NCBI RefSeq assembly: GCF_037039395.1
Contig: NZ_CP146242.1
Span: 2,116,001-2,180,000, forward strand
Length of the DNA stretch: 64,000 bases
DNA from: Agrobacterium vitis
GTDB taxonomy: Bacteria > Pseudomonadota > Alphaproteobacteria > Rhizobiales > Rhizobiaceae
Direction of reading: 5' to 3'
Shown: in pieces, positions 7,275-19,890 of the stretch
Layout of the letters: every line of letters begins with the position of its first letter
How positions within the stretch are numbered: position 1 is the first letter of the stretch
Notes under the pieces: generated by a model
What the model was told of the DNA's origin: nothing
Database searches by the model: none
Seen by the model: the letters and a program-made list of their open reading frames with translations, nothing else
Made by a program: the position numbers and the translations under genes

Positions 7275-7634
7275 ATGGCCAAGATACTGATTACCGAAGA
7301 CGAAGATGCCCTGCGGTCCTTCGTTGCCCGGGCGTTGCGGCTCGACGGACATGAAACCCATGAGGCGGCTGATGGCGCCGAGGGTCTCGAAATGCTGGCT
7401 ACCAGCAATTTCGATCTGTTGCTGTCGGATATCCGCATGCCGGTCATGGATGGTATCGAACTGGCGCATCGCGCCCATTCGGATTTTCCGGGCCTGAAAA
7501 TCCTGCTGATGACCGGCTATGCCGAACAGCGTGAACGCGCCGACGACCTGCTCGAAAAAATCATCGATGTCGTACCAAAGCCGTTTGCGCTTCCCGATAT
7601 TCGCAAGGCGGTCGCCCAGGCGTTGGCCGCCTGA
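7275..7634 (+). CDS. cpdR: Single-domain response regulator CpdR
   Basis: This 119-aa receiver-only protein has acidic pocket EDED at residues 8-11, phospho-acceptor Asp52 in LLLSDIRMPVMDG, and the conserved Thr and Lys in LMTGYAE and VPKPF. There is no output domain. Sequence and size match CpdR, which in alphaproteobacteria acts with the ClpXP protease: unphosphorylated CpdR localizes ClpXP and promotes turnover of cell-cycle regulators, and phosphorylation through the CckA-ChpT relay switches this off. ATG at 7275 is preceded by a GGGAATGCGG stretch. A TTAACCAT box and a conserved hairpin lie upstream. Confidence 0.85.
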   Translation: MAKILITEDEDALRSFVARALRLDGHETHEAADGAEGLEMLATSNFDLLLSDIRMPVMDGIELAHRAHSDFPGLKILLMTGYAEQRERADDLLEKIIDVVPKPFALPDIRKAVAQALAA

Positions 7635-7689
7635 CTGTTTTTCCCCGGAGAGATTTCAGCGTCTTGCGGATCGACAGATGCTGGAAGCC

Positions 7690-7727
7690 GATGGATGAAA
7701 GGCAGGTCTGTCAGCCCCTCATCCATC
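7690..7727. terminator. Hairpin between convergent cpdR and TIGR02302 genes
   Basis: GATGGATGA (7690-7698) pairs with TCATCCATC (7719-7727), a 9-bp perfect stem in the 115-bp convergent gap. There is no clear T-run on either side, so a role as a bidirectional terminator is only suggested by position. Confidence 0.4.
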
Positions 7728-7749
7728 CAAACTCCAATTGATGTTACCA

Positions 7750-10458
7750 TCACATGTCCAGCAAGCGTTCCAGATAACGCCGCTCTACCTCCGGGCTTGC
7801 ATTGTTGCCCAGCTTGTTGCGGATCGCATCGAGGATTTCGCGGGCGCGCTGCACGTCGATTTCGTCGGGGACTTTCACCCGTTCGCCAAAATCCGGCCCG
7901 GTGGTTGACCGTGGTCGCCCCAGCGGGTCGCGACCGCCCTGATTGCCTTCCGCCATGCCTTGCCCCTGGTCCTGACCTTGCCCCTGGCCGCGCTGCATGG
8001 CCTGCATCATCTGGTTCATCATATCGCGCGCGCCTTGGCGCAAGGCTTCCAGCGCCCGACCCTGGCCTTGCACGGCCCGGTCACCCTGGCTTTTTCCGAG
8101 TGCTTCACCCGCGCCCTGCATTTCCCGACCTGCCTGGCCAAAATTTTCTCCAGGCTTGATGCCGAGCTTGCCAAGTCCGTCTTGTACGCCCTTCAACTGC
8201 TTGCCGAGCGCATCCTGCTGCTGGCGCAATTGTTTAAGCGCTTCACGCAATTGCTCTGCCGTCATCTGGTCGGGGGCAGAAGGATTTTTACCGGCGCTGT
8301 CTTTATTCTGGTTCTGGTCGGGGTTTTGGCCCTGATCCTGGTTTTGCTCGCCATCGGGCGTCGGGCTAGCCTGAGGATTATCCTGGGTCATGCCGTCACC
8401 ATCTTCCGGCTGAAGGTCATCGCCCATCTGCGACCGGCTCTGTAATTCCTGGTCCAGTTTGAAGGTCTGATCCATCAGCTTCTGCTGGTCCTGCATGATC
8501 TGTCCGAGCTTGTCGATCTGCTTGCGCGCTTCGCTGGTCTGCTGTTGTTGCTGCGGATTGGAGCGCTGCGGGCGTCCGGCCTGGAGATTGTTCATCATCC
8601 GTTGCATCTCCTGCAACATCTGACGGGCGGCATCCTTGTTGCCAGAGCGGGCCAGGTTTTCGATCTGGTTCATCATGTTTTCCAGATCGCGCTGGGTCAG
8701 CATTTTCTGAGCGCTCTGTTGGTTCTGCTGGCCGTTCTGCGGCTGCTGGCGCTCTGCAAGAGCCTTCATATAGTCCTGCATCGCCTGACGGACCTCGTCC
8801 ATCAGCTTCTTGATCTCGGCATCGGGCGCATTGCGCTCCAGCGCCTCCGAAAGCTTCTGCTGCGCCTCGCTCAGCTTGCGCTCAGTCAGTGACACATCGC
8901 CATCGTCGATGCCAAGCGCGATTTCCCAGAGATAATCCGCCGTATCCTTCAAAGCTTCGGTGGTGCTGGCCATCTGCATGCGGGCATGGGCCGAGGAAAT
9001 CAGCAGGTAATGGGAAAGCTGCGGAATGGTTTCATCGGCACGCAGCGTCAGCGCTTCGTTGAGCGCCACAGCGCGCGCCATCTGCCGCGTGTCCAGCGCA
9101 AAGATCTGACGCTGTTCGGCTACGGCGGCGGCCAGCGGTTCGGAGAAATTGCGGCCGGGCAGGATCATCTCATGGGCAGGGCTGCGTCCCTCCTGGCCCA
9201 ATCCGTCCTTGGCAATCAGCGTGATCCGCACCTTCTTTCCCGCCAGCGGGTGTTCGGTCAGGTTGCGGCTCGACATGCTTTTGATATCGCGGGCATTGCG
9301 GCTCGGCAGGTCCAGCTTGAACTCGGGCAGGGGATAGAGCGGGTTGGCTTGCGGATCGGTATCGACAGGGACGATCTCGGCGCGGGCTTCCAGCAGGCCG
9401 TAATCGTCGCGGGCGGTAAAGCCGATTTCCAGTGCCCCGTTGACGGCACGTTTCGGAATGCCGTCAAAGGCGATGGTCGGTGCATGGTCTGGAATGACCT
9501 TCAGCGGCCATTGCCGGGTGCCAAGATCCAGCGTGCCGCTTTCGCCCAAGGTCAGGGTCAGCGTGCGGGCGCTGGTGTCCGTCTGGGCGGGCGTTGGCGT
9601 GGCTGACGAGACGGTGGGCAAGGGGCCGGGCGTATTTTCCTGGTCGGCCTTGACCGGCTGGAAAGCGACTGCGGCTGCCCCGGATGCCGGTTTGAAGTCT
9701 GCCTGTTCGTCTCCGGTACTGCCGGTCAACCGAACTGTGACCACAGACTGGGCGGGAACGGCGATATCCTGCGTTCCATCTCCATTGCGTCCTGTGAGGA
9801 AAACAGGGGGGCGGCCCGTATAGCCCGGCGGGGTAATCCAGGCATCGATGCGCAGGGTCGGGGCGTTGTCATCGCTGTCTTGCAGCACAAAGGCATCGGT
9901 GAGACGGCCAGCGCCATTCGAGCCGGAATAGGCAAAGGCCACCGCTAAAAGCAGCGCTGGCAAGGCGCGCAGGCCGAAGCGGTCGAAGCGGGCGATATCA
10001 GGCTTTGGGCGCCCGGCATCGAGCGTGGCGATCCGGGTTGCCATACGCCGTTGGTGCTCATGCCAGAGGGCGCGGGCAAAAGGCGTGTCGAAGGCCGGTT
10101 CCTCACCCTGCACGCCGATGGGTTGATGCGGCAGATGATTGCGCTCTTCCAGCAGCCGGTCCGCTTCGCCAATTTTCGGCCAGCGCAGCCGGGCCAGCGG
10201 CAGAAGCGAGGCAAGAAAGCCGAAGACCAACAGAAAAACCAGAGGCCAGCGCAGATAACCGGGCACTTCGCGAAAAAAGCCGAGCCAGGCCAGCGACAGG
10301 AAAACAGCAGCAATCGAGGCTGGAAGCAGCAGCAGAGGCAGCAACCGCTCACAAAACAGCACGAGCCTTGCCGTCCAGCGGTTCACGGCCAGCCTGCGGG
10401 CCAGCTTTTGATCGCTGTTCAAAGCCCCTTGGCTCTTTTTCGTGCCGGAAGCGGTCAT
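7750..10458 (-). CDS. TIGR02302 (DUF4175) family membrane protein
   Basis: A large 902-aa protein with two N-terminal transmembrane segments (LLPLLLLPASIAAVFLSLAWL and WPLVFLLVFGFLASLL, near residues 40-90), a third near 165, then an extracytoplasmic region. From about residue 560 it is Gln/Met/Asp-rich and mostly helical, with long QQ and NQDQGQNPDQNQN runs, ending in an ordered segment REILDAIRNKLGNNASPEVERRYLERLLDM split across the last 30 residues. This matches the alphaproteobacterial TIGR02302 family of unknown function, commonly found next to lysA. The start at 10458 is chosen over upstream ATGs because GGAG lies 7 bases before it. It lies 188 bp downstream of lysA. Confidence 0.85.
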   Translation of the reverse strand: MTASGTKKSQGALNSDQKLARRLAVNRWTARLVLFCERLLPLLLLPASIAAVFLSLAWLGFFREVPGYLRWPLVFLLVFGFLASLLPLARLRWPKIGEADRLLEERNHLPHQPIGVQGEEPAFDTPFARALWHEHQRRMATRIATLDAGRPKPDIARFDRFGLRALPALLLAVAFAYSGSNGAGRLTDAFVLQDSDDNAPTLRIDAWITPPGYTGRPPVFLTGRNGDGTQDIAVPAQSVVTVRLTGSTGDEQADFKPASGAAAVAFQPVKADQENTPGPLPTVSSATPTPAQTDTSARTLTLTLGESGTLDLGTRQWPLKVIPDHAPTIAFDGIPKRAVNGALEIGFTARDDYGLLEARAEIVPVDTDPQANPLYPLPEFKLDLPSRNARDIKSMSSRNLTEHPLAGKKVRITLIAKDGLGQEGRSPAHEMILPGRNFSEPLAAAVAEQRQIFALDTRQMARAVALNEALTLRADETIPQLSHYLLISSAHARMQMASTTEALKDTADYLWEIALGIDDGDVSLTERKLSEAQQKLSEALERNAPDAEIKKLMDEVRQAMQDYMKALAERQQPQNGQQNQQSAQKMLTQRDLENMMNQIENLARSGNKDAARQMLQEMQRMMNNLQAGRPQRSNPQQQQQTSEARKQIDKLGQIMQDQQKLMDQTFKLDQELQSRSQMGDDLQPEDGDGMTQDNPQASPTPDGEQNQDQGQNPDQNQNKDSAGKNPSAPDQMTAEQLREALKQLRQQQDALGKQLKGVQDGLGKLGIKPGENFGQAGREMQGAGEALGKSQGDRAVQGQGRALEALRQGARDMMNQMMQAMQRGQGQGQDQGQGMAEGNQGGRDPLGRPRSTTGPDFGERVKVPDEIDVQRAREILDAIRNKLGNNASPEVERRYLERLLDM

Positions 10459-10646
10459 GGGCAGTCTCCGGTTTCCTGTCATCTCAACGCTTATAGTGGG
10501 TATCGCAACCAATACGGTTCACGACAGCGTTGACATGTTAGGATAGCATTGTTTGTGGCGAAGACGAGGGGCAGGCCCGGCGCAGGGATGGTTTTTTCAG
10601 TCCTACCAGTAAATTGTGAACGCCGCGTCCCGCAAAAACACCCTGC

Positions 10647-11918
10647 TCAGGATGCCAGCCAATCGGGCAGGCTGTCCAACCGGATCATATCCTCATAGCT
10701 CGGCCTTGGCCGGATCACGTGGAATTGGTCGCCCTTGACCAGCACTTCGGGGACAAGCCGTCTGGTATTGTAAGTGCTCGATTGCACCGCGCCATAAGCC
10801 CCAGCCGAGCCGATGGCGATCAGGTCGCCGGGCCTTGGCATGCTCATTTCGCGGTCCAGCGCCAGATAATCGCCGGTTTCACAGACCGGCCCGACCACAT
10901 CGGCGCGGATGCGCGGGGCGCTGGCCGCTGACAGCAGCACCGGGCGAAGCTCGTGATGGGCGTCATAGAGCGTCGGGCGGATCAGATCGTTCATGGCGGC
11001 ATCGACGATGACGAAGGTCTTGTTGCCACCGTCCTTCACATAGATCACTTCGGTCACCAGAATACCGGCATTGCCGACGATCAGCCGGCCCGGCTCGGCC
11101 ACGATCCGGCAGTCCAGCGAGGCCAATTGCTGCTTGACGATCGCCGCATAGGCCGCTGGGTCAGGCGGCGGATTGTTGTCGTCCTTGTAGGGAATACCAA
11201 GTCCACCGCCGACATCGACGTGGTCGATGGTATGGCCTTCAGCCCGCAGCGTGGTCACCAGGTCGCGCAGCAGCTTGAAGGCCTCGGCGAACGGCTGGAG
11301 ATCGGTGATCTGGCTGCCGATATGCATGTCGATACCGGTGACCTTGATACCTTCGAGACTGGCGGCGCGGGCATAGACGGCGCGGGCGCGCTCATAGGAA
11401 ATGCCGAATTTGTTTTCTTTCCGACCGGTGGAAATCTTCGCATGGGTACCGGCGTCGACATCCGGGTTGATGCGGAAGGAGACATGCGCCGTCTTGCCGG
11501 CTTTCAGCGCCCTTTGATTGAGAATGTCCAGTTCAGGCTCAGATTCGACATTGAAACAGTAAATCCCGACCTCCAGCCCGAGATCCATTTCCGACGGGGT
11601 CTTGCCAACGCCGGAAAACAGGATGCGGCTGGGAGGAATGCCGGCGGCCAGCGCCCGGCGCAATTCGCCTTCGGAGACCACATCGACACCAGCGCCCAAT
11701 TGCCCAAGTGTTTTCAACACCGCCTGATTGGAATTGGCCTTGACCGCGTAGCAGACCATGGAATCGACGCCGTTGAAGGCCTCGGAAAACACCCGGTAAT
11801 GGCGCTCCAGCGTTGCGGTGGAGTAGCAATAGAAGGGTGTGCCGACCGCCTTGGCGATCTCTGGAACGGACACATCCTCGGCATGAAGAATGCCATCGCG
11901 ATACTGGAAATGGTTCAC
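10647..11918 (-). CDS. lysA: Diaminopimelate decarboxylase
   Basis: This 423-aa PLP enzyme makes L-lysine from meso-diaminopimelate, the last step of lysine synthesis. The PLP lysine is in VCYAVKANSNQAVL, the glycine-rich phosphate loop in HVDVGGGLGIPY, and EPGRLIVGNAG and CETGDYLA carry further active-site residues. The open frame continues upstream to 12074 but overlaps the lipoprotein gene with low-complexity Arg-rich sequence. GTG at 11918 starts VNHFQYRDGILHAEDV, the normal N-terminus. It lies 10 bp after the lptM stop, so argH, lptM and lysA are likely co-transcribed; the product of lysC later in the window feeds the same pathway. Confidence 0.95.
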   Translation of the reverse strand: MNHFQYRDGILHAEDVSVPEIAKAVGTPFYCYSTATLERHYRVFSEAFNGVDSMVCYAVKANSNQAVLKTLGQLGAGVDVVSEGELRRALAAGIPPSRILFSGVGKTPSEMDLGLEVGIYCFNVESEPELDILNQRALKAGKTAHVSFRINPDVDAGTHAKISTGRKENKFGISYERARAVYARAASLEGIKVTGIDMHIGSQITDLQPFAEAFKLLRDLVTTLRAEGHTIDHVDVGGGLGIPYKDDNNPPPDPAAYAAIVKQQLASLDCRIVAEPGRLIVGNAGILVTEVIYVKDGGNKTFVIVDAAMNDLIRPTLYDAHHELRPVLLSAASAPRIRADVVGPVCETGDYLALDREMSMPRPGDLIAIGSAGAYGAVQSSTYNTRRLVPEVLVKGDQFHVIRPRPSYEDMIRLDSLPDWLAS

Positions 11919-11928
11919 GGTGCGCCTG

Positions 11929-12120
11929 TCACAGAAGCGGATCGAGGAAGAATTTCTTCTCCGGCACCTTGGTCTGGGTCGGTGCGTCCGCCTTGTTCTG
12001 CTGGGCAACCGGCGTGCTCGGCTTGTCCAGATCGCCCTTGCGGCCACAGCCGGTGACCAGAATGCTGGCGGCACCGAGCAGGGCGGCGGAAATCATCAGT
12101 CTTCGATAGGAAACAGCCAT
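11929..12120 (-). CDS. lptM: Small LptM/YifL-type lipoprotein
   Basis: A 63-aa lipoprotein: MAVSYRRLMISAALLGAAS is a lipoprotein signal peptide ending in lipobox VTGC, then GRKGDLDKP, the conserved LptM motif, and a polar tail. In E. coli, LptM helps oxidative maturation of LptD, the outer-membrane LPS translocon; small lipoproteins of this family often sit beside lysA. ATG at 12120 follows ACAGGATATT, a reasonable ribosome site. It lies between argH and lysA. Family assignment is from the motif and locus; function here is by analogy. Confidence 0.8.
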   Translation of the reverse strand: MAVSYRRLMISAALLGAASILVTGCGRKGDLDKPSTPVAQQNKADAPTQTKVPEKKFFLDPLL

Positions 12121-12214
12121 AATATCCTGTCCAACGTAGTGGTGAGCCAATGTCTAGCCAAAAAACGTGACGTGTGCATCCCGATTTTTGTGATGGATCG
12201 ATCGGGTTTGACGA

Positions 12215-13618
12215 TCAGTTGCGGCTACGCCACCATTTGATCTGCTTGCGCACCTCGTCCGGTGCCGTGCCGCCATAGCTTTTGCGGCTGGCTACCGACG
12301 CTTCCACCGTCAATACCGAATAGATGTCGGCAGTGATGGCGGCATGAATGGCTTGCAAGTCCTCAAGCGGCAGATCGGAGAGATCGCAGCCTTTTTCCTC
12401 CGCCAGGGCGACAACCCGGCCCGTGACATGATGGGCATCGCGGAAGGGAAGTCCTGCCTCGCGCACCAGCCAGTCGGCCAGATCGGTGGCGGTGGAAAAA
12501 CCGGAGCCTGCTGCGGCTTTCATCCGGTCGGCGCGCACGGTCAGGTCGCGGATCATCCCGGTCATGGCGGCCAGCGCCAGTTCCAGGCTTTCGGCAGCGT
12601 CGAAGACCTGTTCCTTGTCTTCCTGCATGTCCTTGGAATAGGCGAGCGGCAGGCCCTTCATAATGGTCAAAAGCGCGATCAGCGAACCATTGATCCGGCC
12701 CGTCTTGGCGCGCACCAGTTCAGCGGCATCCGGGTTCTTCTTCTGCGGCATGATCGAGGAGCCGGTCGAAAAGGCATCCGACAGCCGGATAAAGCCGAAT
12801 TGCGGGGTCGACCAGATGACGATTTCTTCCGCAAGCCGCGACAGATGCACCGCCGAAATGGCGGCAATCGACAGGAATTCCAGCGCAAAATCGCGGTCTG
12901 ACACGGTGTCGATGGAATTGCGGGTCGGTTCCCGGAAACCGAGCGCCTTGGCGGTCATGTGGCGGTCGATGGCATAGCCGGTGCCGGCAAGAGCGGCAGC
13001 ACCGATCGGGCTTTCATCCAGGTGTTCGATAGCGTGGCGCACGCGTTGGCGATCCCGGCCGAACATTTCCACATAGGCCATGCAGTGATGGCCGAAGGTG
13101 ACCGGCTGCGCTGTCTGCAAATGGGTAAAGCCGGGCATGACCGTGTCGGCATGTTCTTCGGCGCGGTCGAGAAAGGCGGCGATCAGGTCGGTCAGCAGGC
13201 TTTCGGCTTTTTGCAGCTCTTCCTTGACCCAGAGGCGGAAGTCCAGCGCCACCTGGTCGTTGCGTGAGCGGGCGGTGTGCAGGCGACCGGCGGCGGGACC
13301 GATCAGGTCGGCCAGCCGCGCCTCGATATTCATGTGAATGTCTTCAAGCTTGCGGGAGAAGGTGAATTTTCCCGCTTCGATCTCTGACAAAATCGTGTTC
13401 AGCCCGGTGACGATCTTGTCTTTGTCTTCGCCGGAAATAATGCCTTGATGGGCCAGCATGGTGGCATGGGCAATCGAGCCGCGGATATCCTGGGCATAGA
13501 GCTTCTTGTCGAAACCGATCGAGGCGTTTATCTCCTCCATGATGGCCGCAGGGCCGGAGGCAAAACGGCCGCCCCACATCTGGTTGGAGGATGTCGTGTC
13601 TTTGGTGTCCTCGGCCAT
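12215..13618 (-). CDS. argH: Argininosuccinate lyase
   Basis: This 467-aa enzyme splits argininosuccinate into arginine and fumarate. [10 protein letters not shown] opens the domain; [17 protein letters not shown] and the fumarase/aspartase signature [12 protein letters not shown] are present, with the catalytic Ser in the latter. The open frame runs on to 14119 but that part is the antisense of tlpA, so ATG at 13618 ([17 protein letters not shown]) is the start. It is divergent from tlpA, 24 bp apart, so both promoters must overlap the other gene's 5' end or leader. First gene of the argH-lptM-lysA set. Confidence 0.96.
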   Translation of the reverse strand: MAEDTKDTTSSNQMWGGRFASGPAAIMEEINASIGFDKKLYAQDIRGSIAHATMLAHQGIISGEDKDKIVTGLNTILSEIEAGKFTFSRKLEDIHMNIEARLADLIGPAAGRLHTARSRNDQVALDFRLWVKEELQKAESLLTDLIAAFLDRAEEHADTVMPGFTHLQTAQPVTFGHHCMAYVEMFGRDRQRVRHAIEHLDESPIGAAALAGTGYAIDRHMTAKALGFREPTRNSIDTVSDRDFALEFLSIAAISAVHLSRLAEEIVIWSTPQFGFIRLSDAFSTGSSIMPQKKNPDAAELVRAKTGRINGSLIALLTIMKGLPLAYSKDMQEDKEQVFDAAESLELALAAMTGMIRDLTVRADRMKAAAGSGFSTATDLADWLVREAGLPFRDAHHVTGRVVALAEEKGCDLSDLPLEDLQAIHAAITADIYSVLTVEASVASRKSYGGTAPDEVRKQIKWWRSRN

Positions 13619-13642
13619 GCTCAATAGATCCTGGAGACGTCG

Positions 13643-14305
13643 ATGACGAAAAAAAGACCGCTGGGACTTCCTTCCGCCAAGCTGATTGCGTTTGCGGCGA
13701 TTGCCGGTGTGTTGGCCGGCGCGGTTGCGGTATACGTGAAGGAGACGGGGTCTGGCAATGGCTCTGAAATCGCTGCCGCCCAAGGGTGTGAGACGGCGGC
13801 ACAGGCGATCAAGACGCTTGACCCGTTGATCAAGGGCCAGGTTGCCGCCGTGGTGGCGGCCAATCCGCCGCGCCCGATTACCGGTCTCACCTTCAAGGAT
13901 GCCAGTGGCGCCGACAAGAGCCTCCAGGATTTCAAGGGCAAGCCCCTGCTGGTCAATCTCTGGGCGACCTGGTGCCTTCCCTGCCGGGAGGAAATGCCCG
14001 CCCTCAATCGCCTGCAACAGGCCAAGGGCGGCGATACATTCGAAGTCGTGGCGATCAATATCGACAGCGGCAGCGACGAAAAGCCGAAAGCCTTTCTCAG
14101 TGACAACGGCATCGATCATCTCGGCTTTTACCGCGACAGTTCCATGGGCGTGTTCAATGCGCTAAAAAAACAGGGCCTGGCTTTCGGCCTGCCGGTGACG
14201 CTGGTTCTCGATGGCAAGGGTTGCCTGCTCGGCTCCATGAACGGTCCTGCCGTATGGGACGGTGAGGATGCCAAAACCCTGATCGATAAAATCATGTCTC
14301 TTTGA
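13643..14305 (+). CDS. tlpA: TlpA-type thiol:disulfide oxidoreductase
   Basis: The 220-aa protein has an N-terminal membrane anchor ([19 protein letters not shown], about residues 13-31) and a periplasmic thioredoxin fold with active site [12 protein letters not shown] near residue 110 and cis-Pro in [10 protein letters not shown]. TlpA keeps cysteines reduced in the periplasm for cytochrome oxidase copper-site assembly in rhizobia. The segment [10 protein letters not shown] and length are typical. It is divergently transcribed from argH; the GST gene follows 31 bp after. The DsbB-type oxidase at 26.2 kb would work in the opposite redox direction. Confidence 0.9.
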   Translation: MTKKRPLGLPSAKLIAFAAIAGVLAGAVAVYVKETGSGNGSEIAAAQGCETAAQAIKTLDPLIKGQVAAVVAANPPRPITGLTFKDASGADKSLQDFKGKPLLVNLWATWCLPCREEMPALNRLQQAKGGDTFEVVAINIDSGSDEKPKAFLSDNGIDHLGFYRDSSMGVFNALKKQGLAFGLPVTLVLDGKGCLLGSMNGPAVWDGEDAKTLIDKIMSL

Positions 14306-14336
14306 AAATGCTGGTAAAGATGGAAAGGGGGATGAC

Positions 14337-14957
14337 ATGTTGAAAATCTGGGGTCGGGCAAATTCGACCAACGTCAAGAAGATCCTATGGGTCGTTGAAG
14401 AGCTGGACCTCGTTTATCAGCGGATAGACGCTGGCGGCGCGTTCGGAGTCGTCAACGATCCCGCGTTTCGTGCCATGAACCCCAATGGGCTGGTGCCTGT
14501 GCTGGAAGACGGCGATGTGGTGCTGTGGGAATCCAACACTATTCTCCGGTATCTCGCGGCTCGGTATGGCGATGCTGCGTTCAATCCGATTGATCCGGTC
14601 GCCCGCGCGCAGGCGGAAAAGTGGATGGACTGGGTGACATCCACCATTGCCACACCCTTTCGCGATGTGTTCTGGGGCATGATCAGAACACCGGCAGCAG
14701 ACCGCGATACGGCGAAAATCGAAGCGGCGGCCAAGGTTGTGGCCGGGCACCTTTCCATCGTCGATACGGTGCTGGCCAAACAGGATTATCTGTCCGGCGA
14801 GACGTTCGGTGTCGGCGATGTTCCGCTCGGATGCTTCATCTATGCATGGTTTGAAATGCCGATTGCCCGGCCTGAGCATCCACATCTGGCCGCATGGTAT
14901 GAGCGGCTGAAAAGCCGCCCCGCCTATCAGAAAACGGTGATGAAGCCGCTGAGCTGA
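14337..14957 (+). CDS. Glutathione S-transferase family protein
   Basis: The 206-aa protein has an N-terminal thioredoxin-like domain starting LKIWGRANSTNVKK (the Ser/Asn active-site region), the glutathione-binding cis-Pro in NGLVPVLEDG and the ESNTILRYLAARYG motif, then an all-helical C-terminal domain from about residue 88. ATG at 14337 has GGAAAGGGGGATGAC upstream, a strong ribosome site. The class resembles bacterial theta/beta-like GSTs; substrate unknown. Convergent with hbd, with 11 bp between stops. Confidence 0.9.
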   Translation: MLKIWGRANSTNVKKILWVVEELDLVYQRIDAGGAFGVVNDPAFRAMNPNGLVPVLEDGDVVLWESNTILRYLAARYGDAAFNPIDPVARAQAEKWMDWVTSTIATPFRDVFWGMIRTPAADRDTAKIEAAAKVVAGHLSIVDTVLAKQDYLSGETFGVGDVPLGCFIYAWFEMPIARPEHPHLAAWYERLKSRPAYQKTVMKPLS

Positions 14958-14968
14958 ATGCCCTTGGA

Positions 14969-15841
14969 TTACCGAGTCGGAACCGGGATTTCGCCGCGGT
15001 AATCATAGAAGCCGCGACCGGATTTGCGACCGAGCCATCCCGCTTCAACATATTTGACCAGCAGCGGGCAGGGGCGATATTTGCTGTCGGCCAGCCCGTC
15101 ATGCAGCACCTGCATGATCGACAGGCAGGTGTCGAGACCGATGAAATCGGCGAGCTGCAAGGGGCCCATCGGATGATTGGCGCCGAGCTTCATCGCCGTA
15201 TCGATGGCCTCGACCGAGCCCACACCTTCATAGAGCGTGTAGATCGCCTCGTTGATCATCGGTAGCAGGATGCGGTTGACGATAAAGGCGGGAAAATCCT
15301 CGGCGACGGTAATGGTTTTATCCAGCGACCGCACAAAATCCTTGGCAGTTTCGAAGGTTTTTTCACCGGTGGCAATGCCGCGCACCAGTTCCACCAGCTT
15401 CATCACCGGCACCGGGTTCATGAAATGGATGCCCATGAAGCGTTCCGGGCGGTCCGTGGATGCCGCAAGCCGGGTGATGGACAGTGAGGACGTATTGGTG
15501 GCGAGAAGCGCTTCCGGCTTCAGCACCGGGCAGATCTGGCCGAAAATCTTGCGTTTGACGCTTTCATCCTCGGTGGCCGCCTCGATTACCAGATCCACCT
15601 GTGCCAGGTCCTGCACGTCGGTGACGCCGGAAATGCGGGCCAGCGCCGCCTTGCGCTCGCTATCCTCCATTTTGCCATTGGCAACCTGTCGCGCCATGTT
15701 GCCGTTGATGGTGGCAAGCCCGGCTTCGATCCGTTCCTTGCTCAGGTCATAAAGCGTGACATCGTAGCCGGAGAGCGCCGATACATAGGCAATGCCGCAG
15801 CCCATCTGTCCCGCGCCGACAATTCCAACATTCTTGATCAT
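14969..15841 (-). CDS. hbdA: 3-hydroxybutyryl-CoA dehydrogenase
   Basis: The 290-aa NAD-dependent enzyme oxidizes (S)-3-hydroxyacyl-CoA in short-chain beta-oxidation or butyrate metabolism. It has the Rossmann motif VGIVGAGQMGCGIA, NTSSLSITRLA, catalytic His in MGIHFMNPVPVMKLVE, and the C-terminal helical domain with GPLQLADFIGLDTCL. ATG at 15841 follows GGGAGACGTG, a better site than ATG at 15853. In many rhizobia hbdA follows etfB-etfA directly; here a chemoreceptor gene on the other strand lies between etfA and hbdA. Confidence 0.94.
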   Translation of the reverse strand: MIKNVGIVGAGQMGCGIAYVSALSGYDVTLYDLSKERIEAGLATINGNMARQVANGKMEDSERKAALARISGVTDVQDLAQVDLVIEAATEDESVKRKIFGQICPVLKPEALLATNTSSLSITRLAASTDRPERFMGIHFMNPVPVMKLVELVRGIATGEKTFETAKDFVRSLDKTITVAEDFPAFIVNRILLPMINEAIYTLYEGVGSVEAIDTAMKLGANHPMGPLQLADFIGLDTCLSIMQVLHDGLADSKYRPCPLLVKYVEAGWLGRKSGRGFYDYRGEIPVPTR

Positions 15842-18748
<2,907 letters not shown>

Positions 18749-18782
18749 TCACTCTCCACTGTCCAAATAATCCCTGAAAAGC

Positions 18783-18810
18783 AAAAAGGCCGCAGAAATG
18801 CGGCCTTTTC
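18783..18810. terminator. Rho-independent terminator, chemoreceptor/etfA
   Basis: A run of five A precedes GGCCGCA (18788-18794), loop GAAA, and TGCGGCC (18799-18805) followed by TTTTCC. A compact GC-rich hairpin flanked by A and T runs works in either direction, as expected between convergent genes. Confidence 0.9.
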
Positions 18811-18815
18811 CTTGT

Positions 18816-18911
18816 TTAGAGACTGTCAGGTTCATATTGAACAAGACAGTCTCTAAGTTCTTTTGTTTTCGTTTGTCAGGAAAACCGGATTCCACTTTTC
18901 CCTGACAAACT
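18816..18911. repeat. Tandem double-hairpin repeat, family B copy 1
   Basis: Hairpin one: TTAGAGACTGTC (18816-18827) with GACAGTCTCTAA (18845-18856), with an inner GTTCA/TGAAC stem. Linker GTTCTTTTGTTTTC. Hairpin two: GTTTGTCAGGAAAA (18871-18884) with TTTTCCCTGACAAAC (18896-18910), one base bulged. The same plan, with the linker ATTCTGTTTTC, is seen at 22026-22116. It resembles intergenic palindromic repeats widespread in Rhizobiaceae. Confidence 0.75.
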
Positions 18912-18936
18912 CTAAATTTCGTTGATCAAGGCGGGA

Positions 18937-19866
18937 TCAAAGCGCCTTTTCAAACTCCGGCAGGGCCTCAAACAGGTCTGCGACGAGGCCGTAGTCTGCG
19001 ACCTGGAAGATCGGGGCTTCCTCGTCCTTGTTGATGGCGACGATCACTTTGCTGTCCTTCATGCCCGCCAGATGCTGGATTGCGCCGGAAATGCCGCAGG
19101 CGATGTAGAGCTGCGGTGCAACGACCTTGCCGGTTTGGCCAACCTGCCAGTCGTTCGGCGCATAGCCTGCATCGACGGCGGCGCGCGAGGCGCCGACAGC
19201 AGCCCCCAGCTTGTCGGCTAGCGGCAGGATGACTTCCTTGAACTTCTCCGAGGAGCCCAGCGCGCGACCGCCCGAGATGATGATCTTGGCGGATGTCAGT
19301 TCCGGGCGCTCCGACGACGACAGCGCATCCGAGACAAAGCTGGACAGGCCGGGATCGGCAACCGCCGCCACAGCCTCGACCGCAGCCGACCCATCGGCAG
19401 CAGCGGCGGCAAAGGAGGCGGTGCGCACGGTGATGACCTTCTTGGCATCGCCCGACTGGACCGTCTGGATGGCATTGCCGGCATAGATCGGGCGCTTGAA
19501 GGTGTCGACAGAGATCACTTCAACGATTTCCGAGATCTGCGCTACATCAAGCAAGGCTGCAACGCGCGGCGCGACATTCTTGCCGACCGAGGTGGCGGCG
19601 GTGATGATCGTATCGTAGGCGGGCGCCAGCGATACGATCAGTGCTGCCAGCGGTTCGGCCAGTTGATTGCCAAGCTCGGCACTGTCGGCCAGCAGCACTT
19701 TTGAGACGCCCGACAGTTTGGCGGCGGCGTCTGCGGCGGGTTTGGCACCAGCGCCTGCGACGAGAACATGGATATCGCCGCCAATCTTGGCCGCTGCCGT
19801 CAGGGTCTTGGCGGTCTGTTCGGAAATGGTTGCGTTGTCGTGATCTGCCAGAAGAAGAATGGCCAT
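18937..19866 (-). CDS. etfA: Electron transfer flavoprotein alpha subunit
   Basis: The 309-aa FAD-binding subunit of ETF carries electrons from acyl-CoA dehydrogenases to ETF:ubiquinone oxidoreductase. N-terminal domain [13 protein letters not shown] and a C-terminal FAD domain with [44 protein letters not shown] and [12 protein letters not shown] are all present and at full length. ATG at 19866 follows GGGAGATATAGAACA. It lies 24 bp after etfB, one transcription unit. Confidence 0.97.
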   Translation of the reverse strand: MAILLLADHDNATISEQTAKTLTAAAKIGGDIHVLVAGAGAKPAADAAAKLSGVSKVLLADSAELGNQLAEPLAALIVSLAPAYDTIITAATSVGKNVAPRVAALLDVAQISEIVEVISVDTFKRPIYAGNAIQTVQSGDAKKVITVRTASFAAAAADGSAAVEAVAAVADPGLSSFVSDALSSSERPELTSAKIIISGGRALGSSEKFKEVILPLADKLGAAVGASRAAVDAGYAPNDWQVGQTGKVVAPQLYIACGISGAIQHLAGMKDSKVIVAINKDEEAPIFQVADYGLVADLFEALPEFEKAL

Positions 19867-19890
19867 TGTTCTATATCTCCCAATCCGAAA

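Noticed and set aside
11919..12074. N-terminal extension of lysA
   Set aside because: It is out of frame with, and overlaps, the LptM lipoprotein gene and is Arg-rich without conservation; the GTG at 11918 gives the family N-terminus.
13619..14119. N-terminal extension of argH into the tlpA region
   Set aside because: The extension is the antisense of tlpA, and argH homologues begin at the MAEDTK start at 13618.
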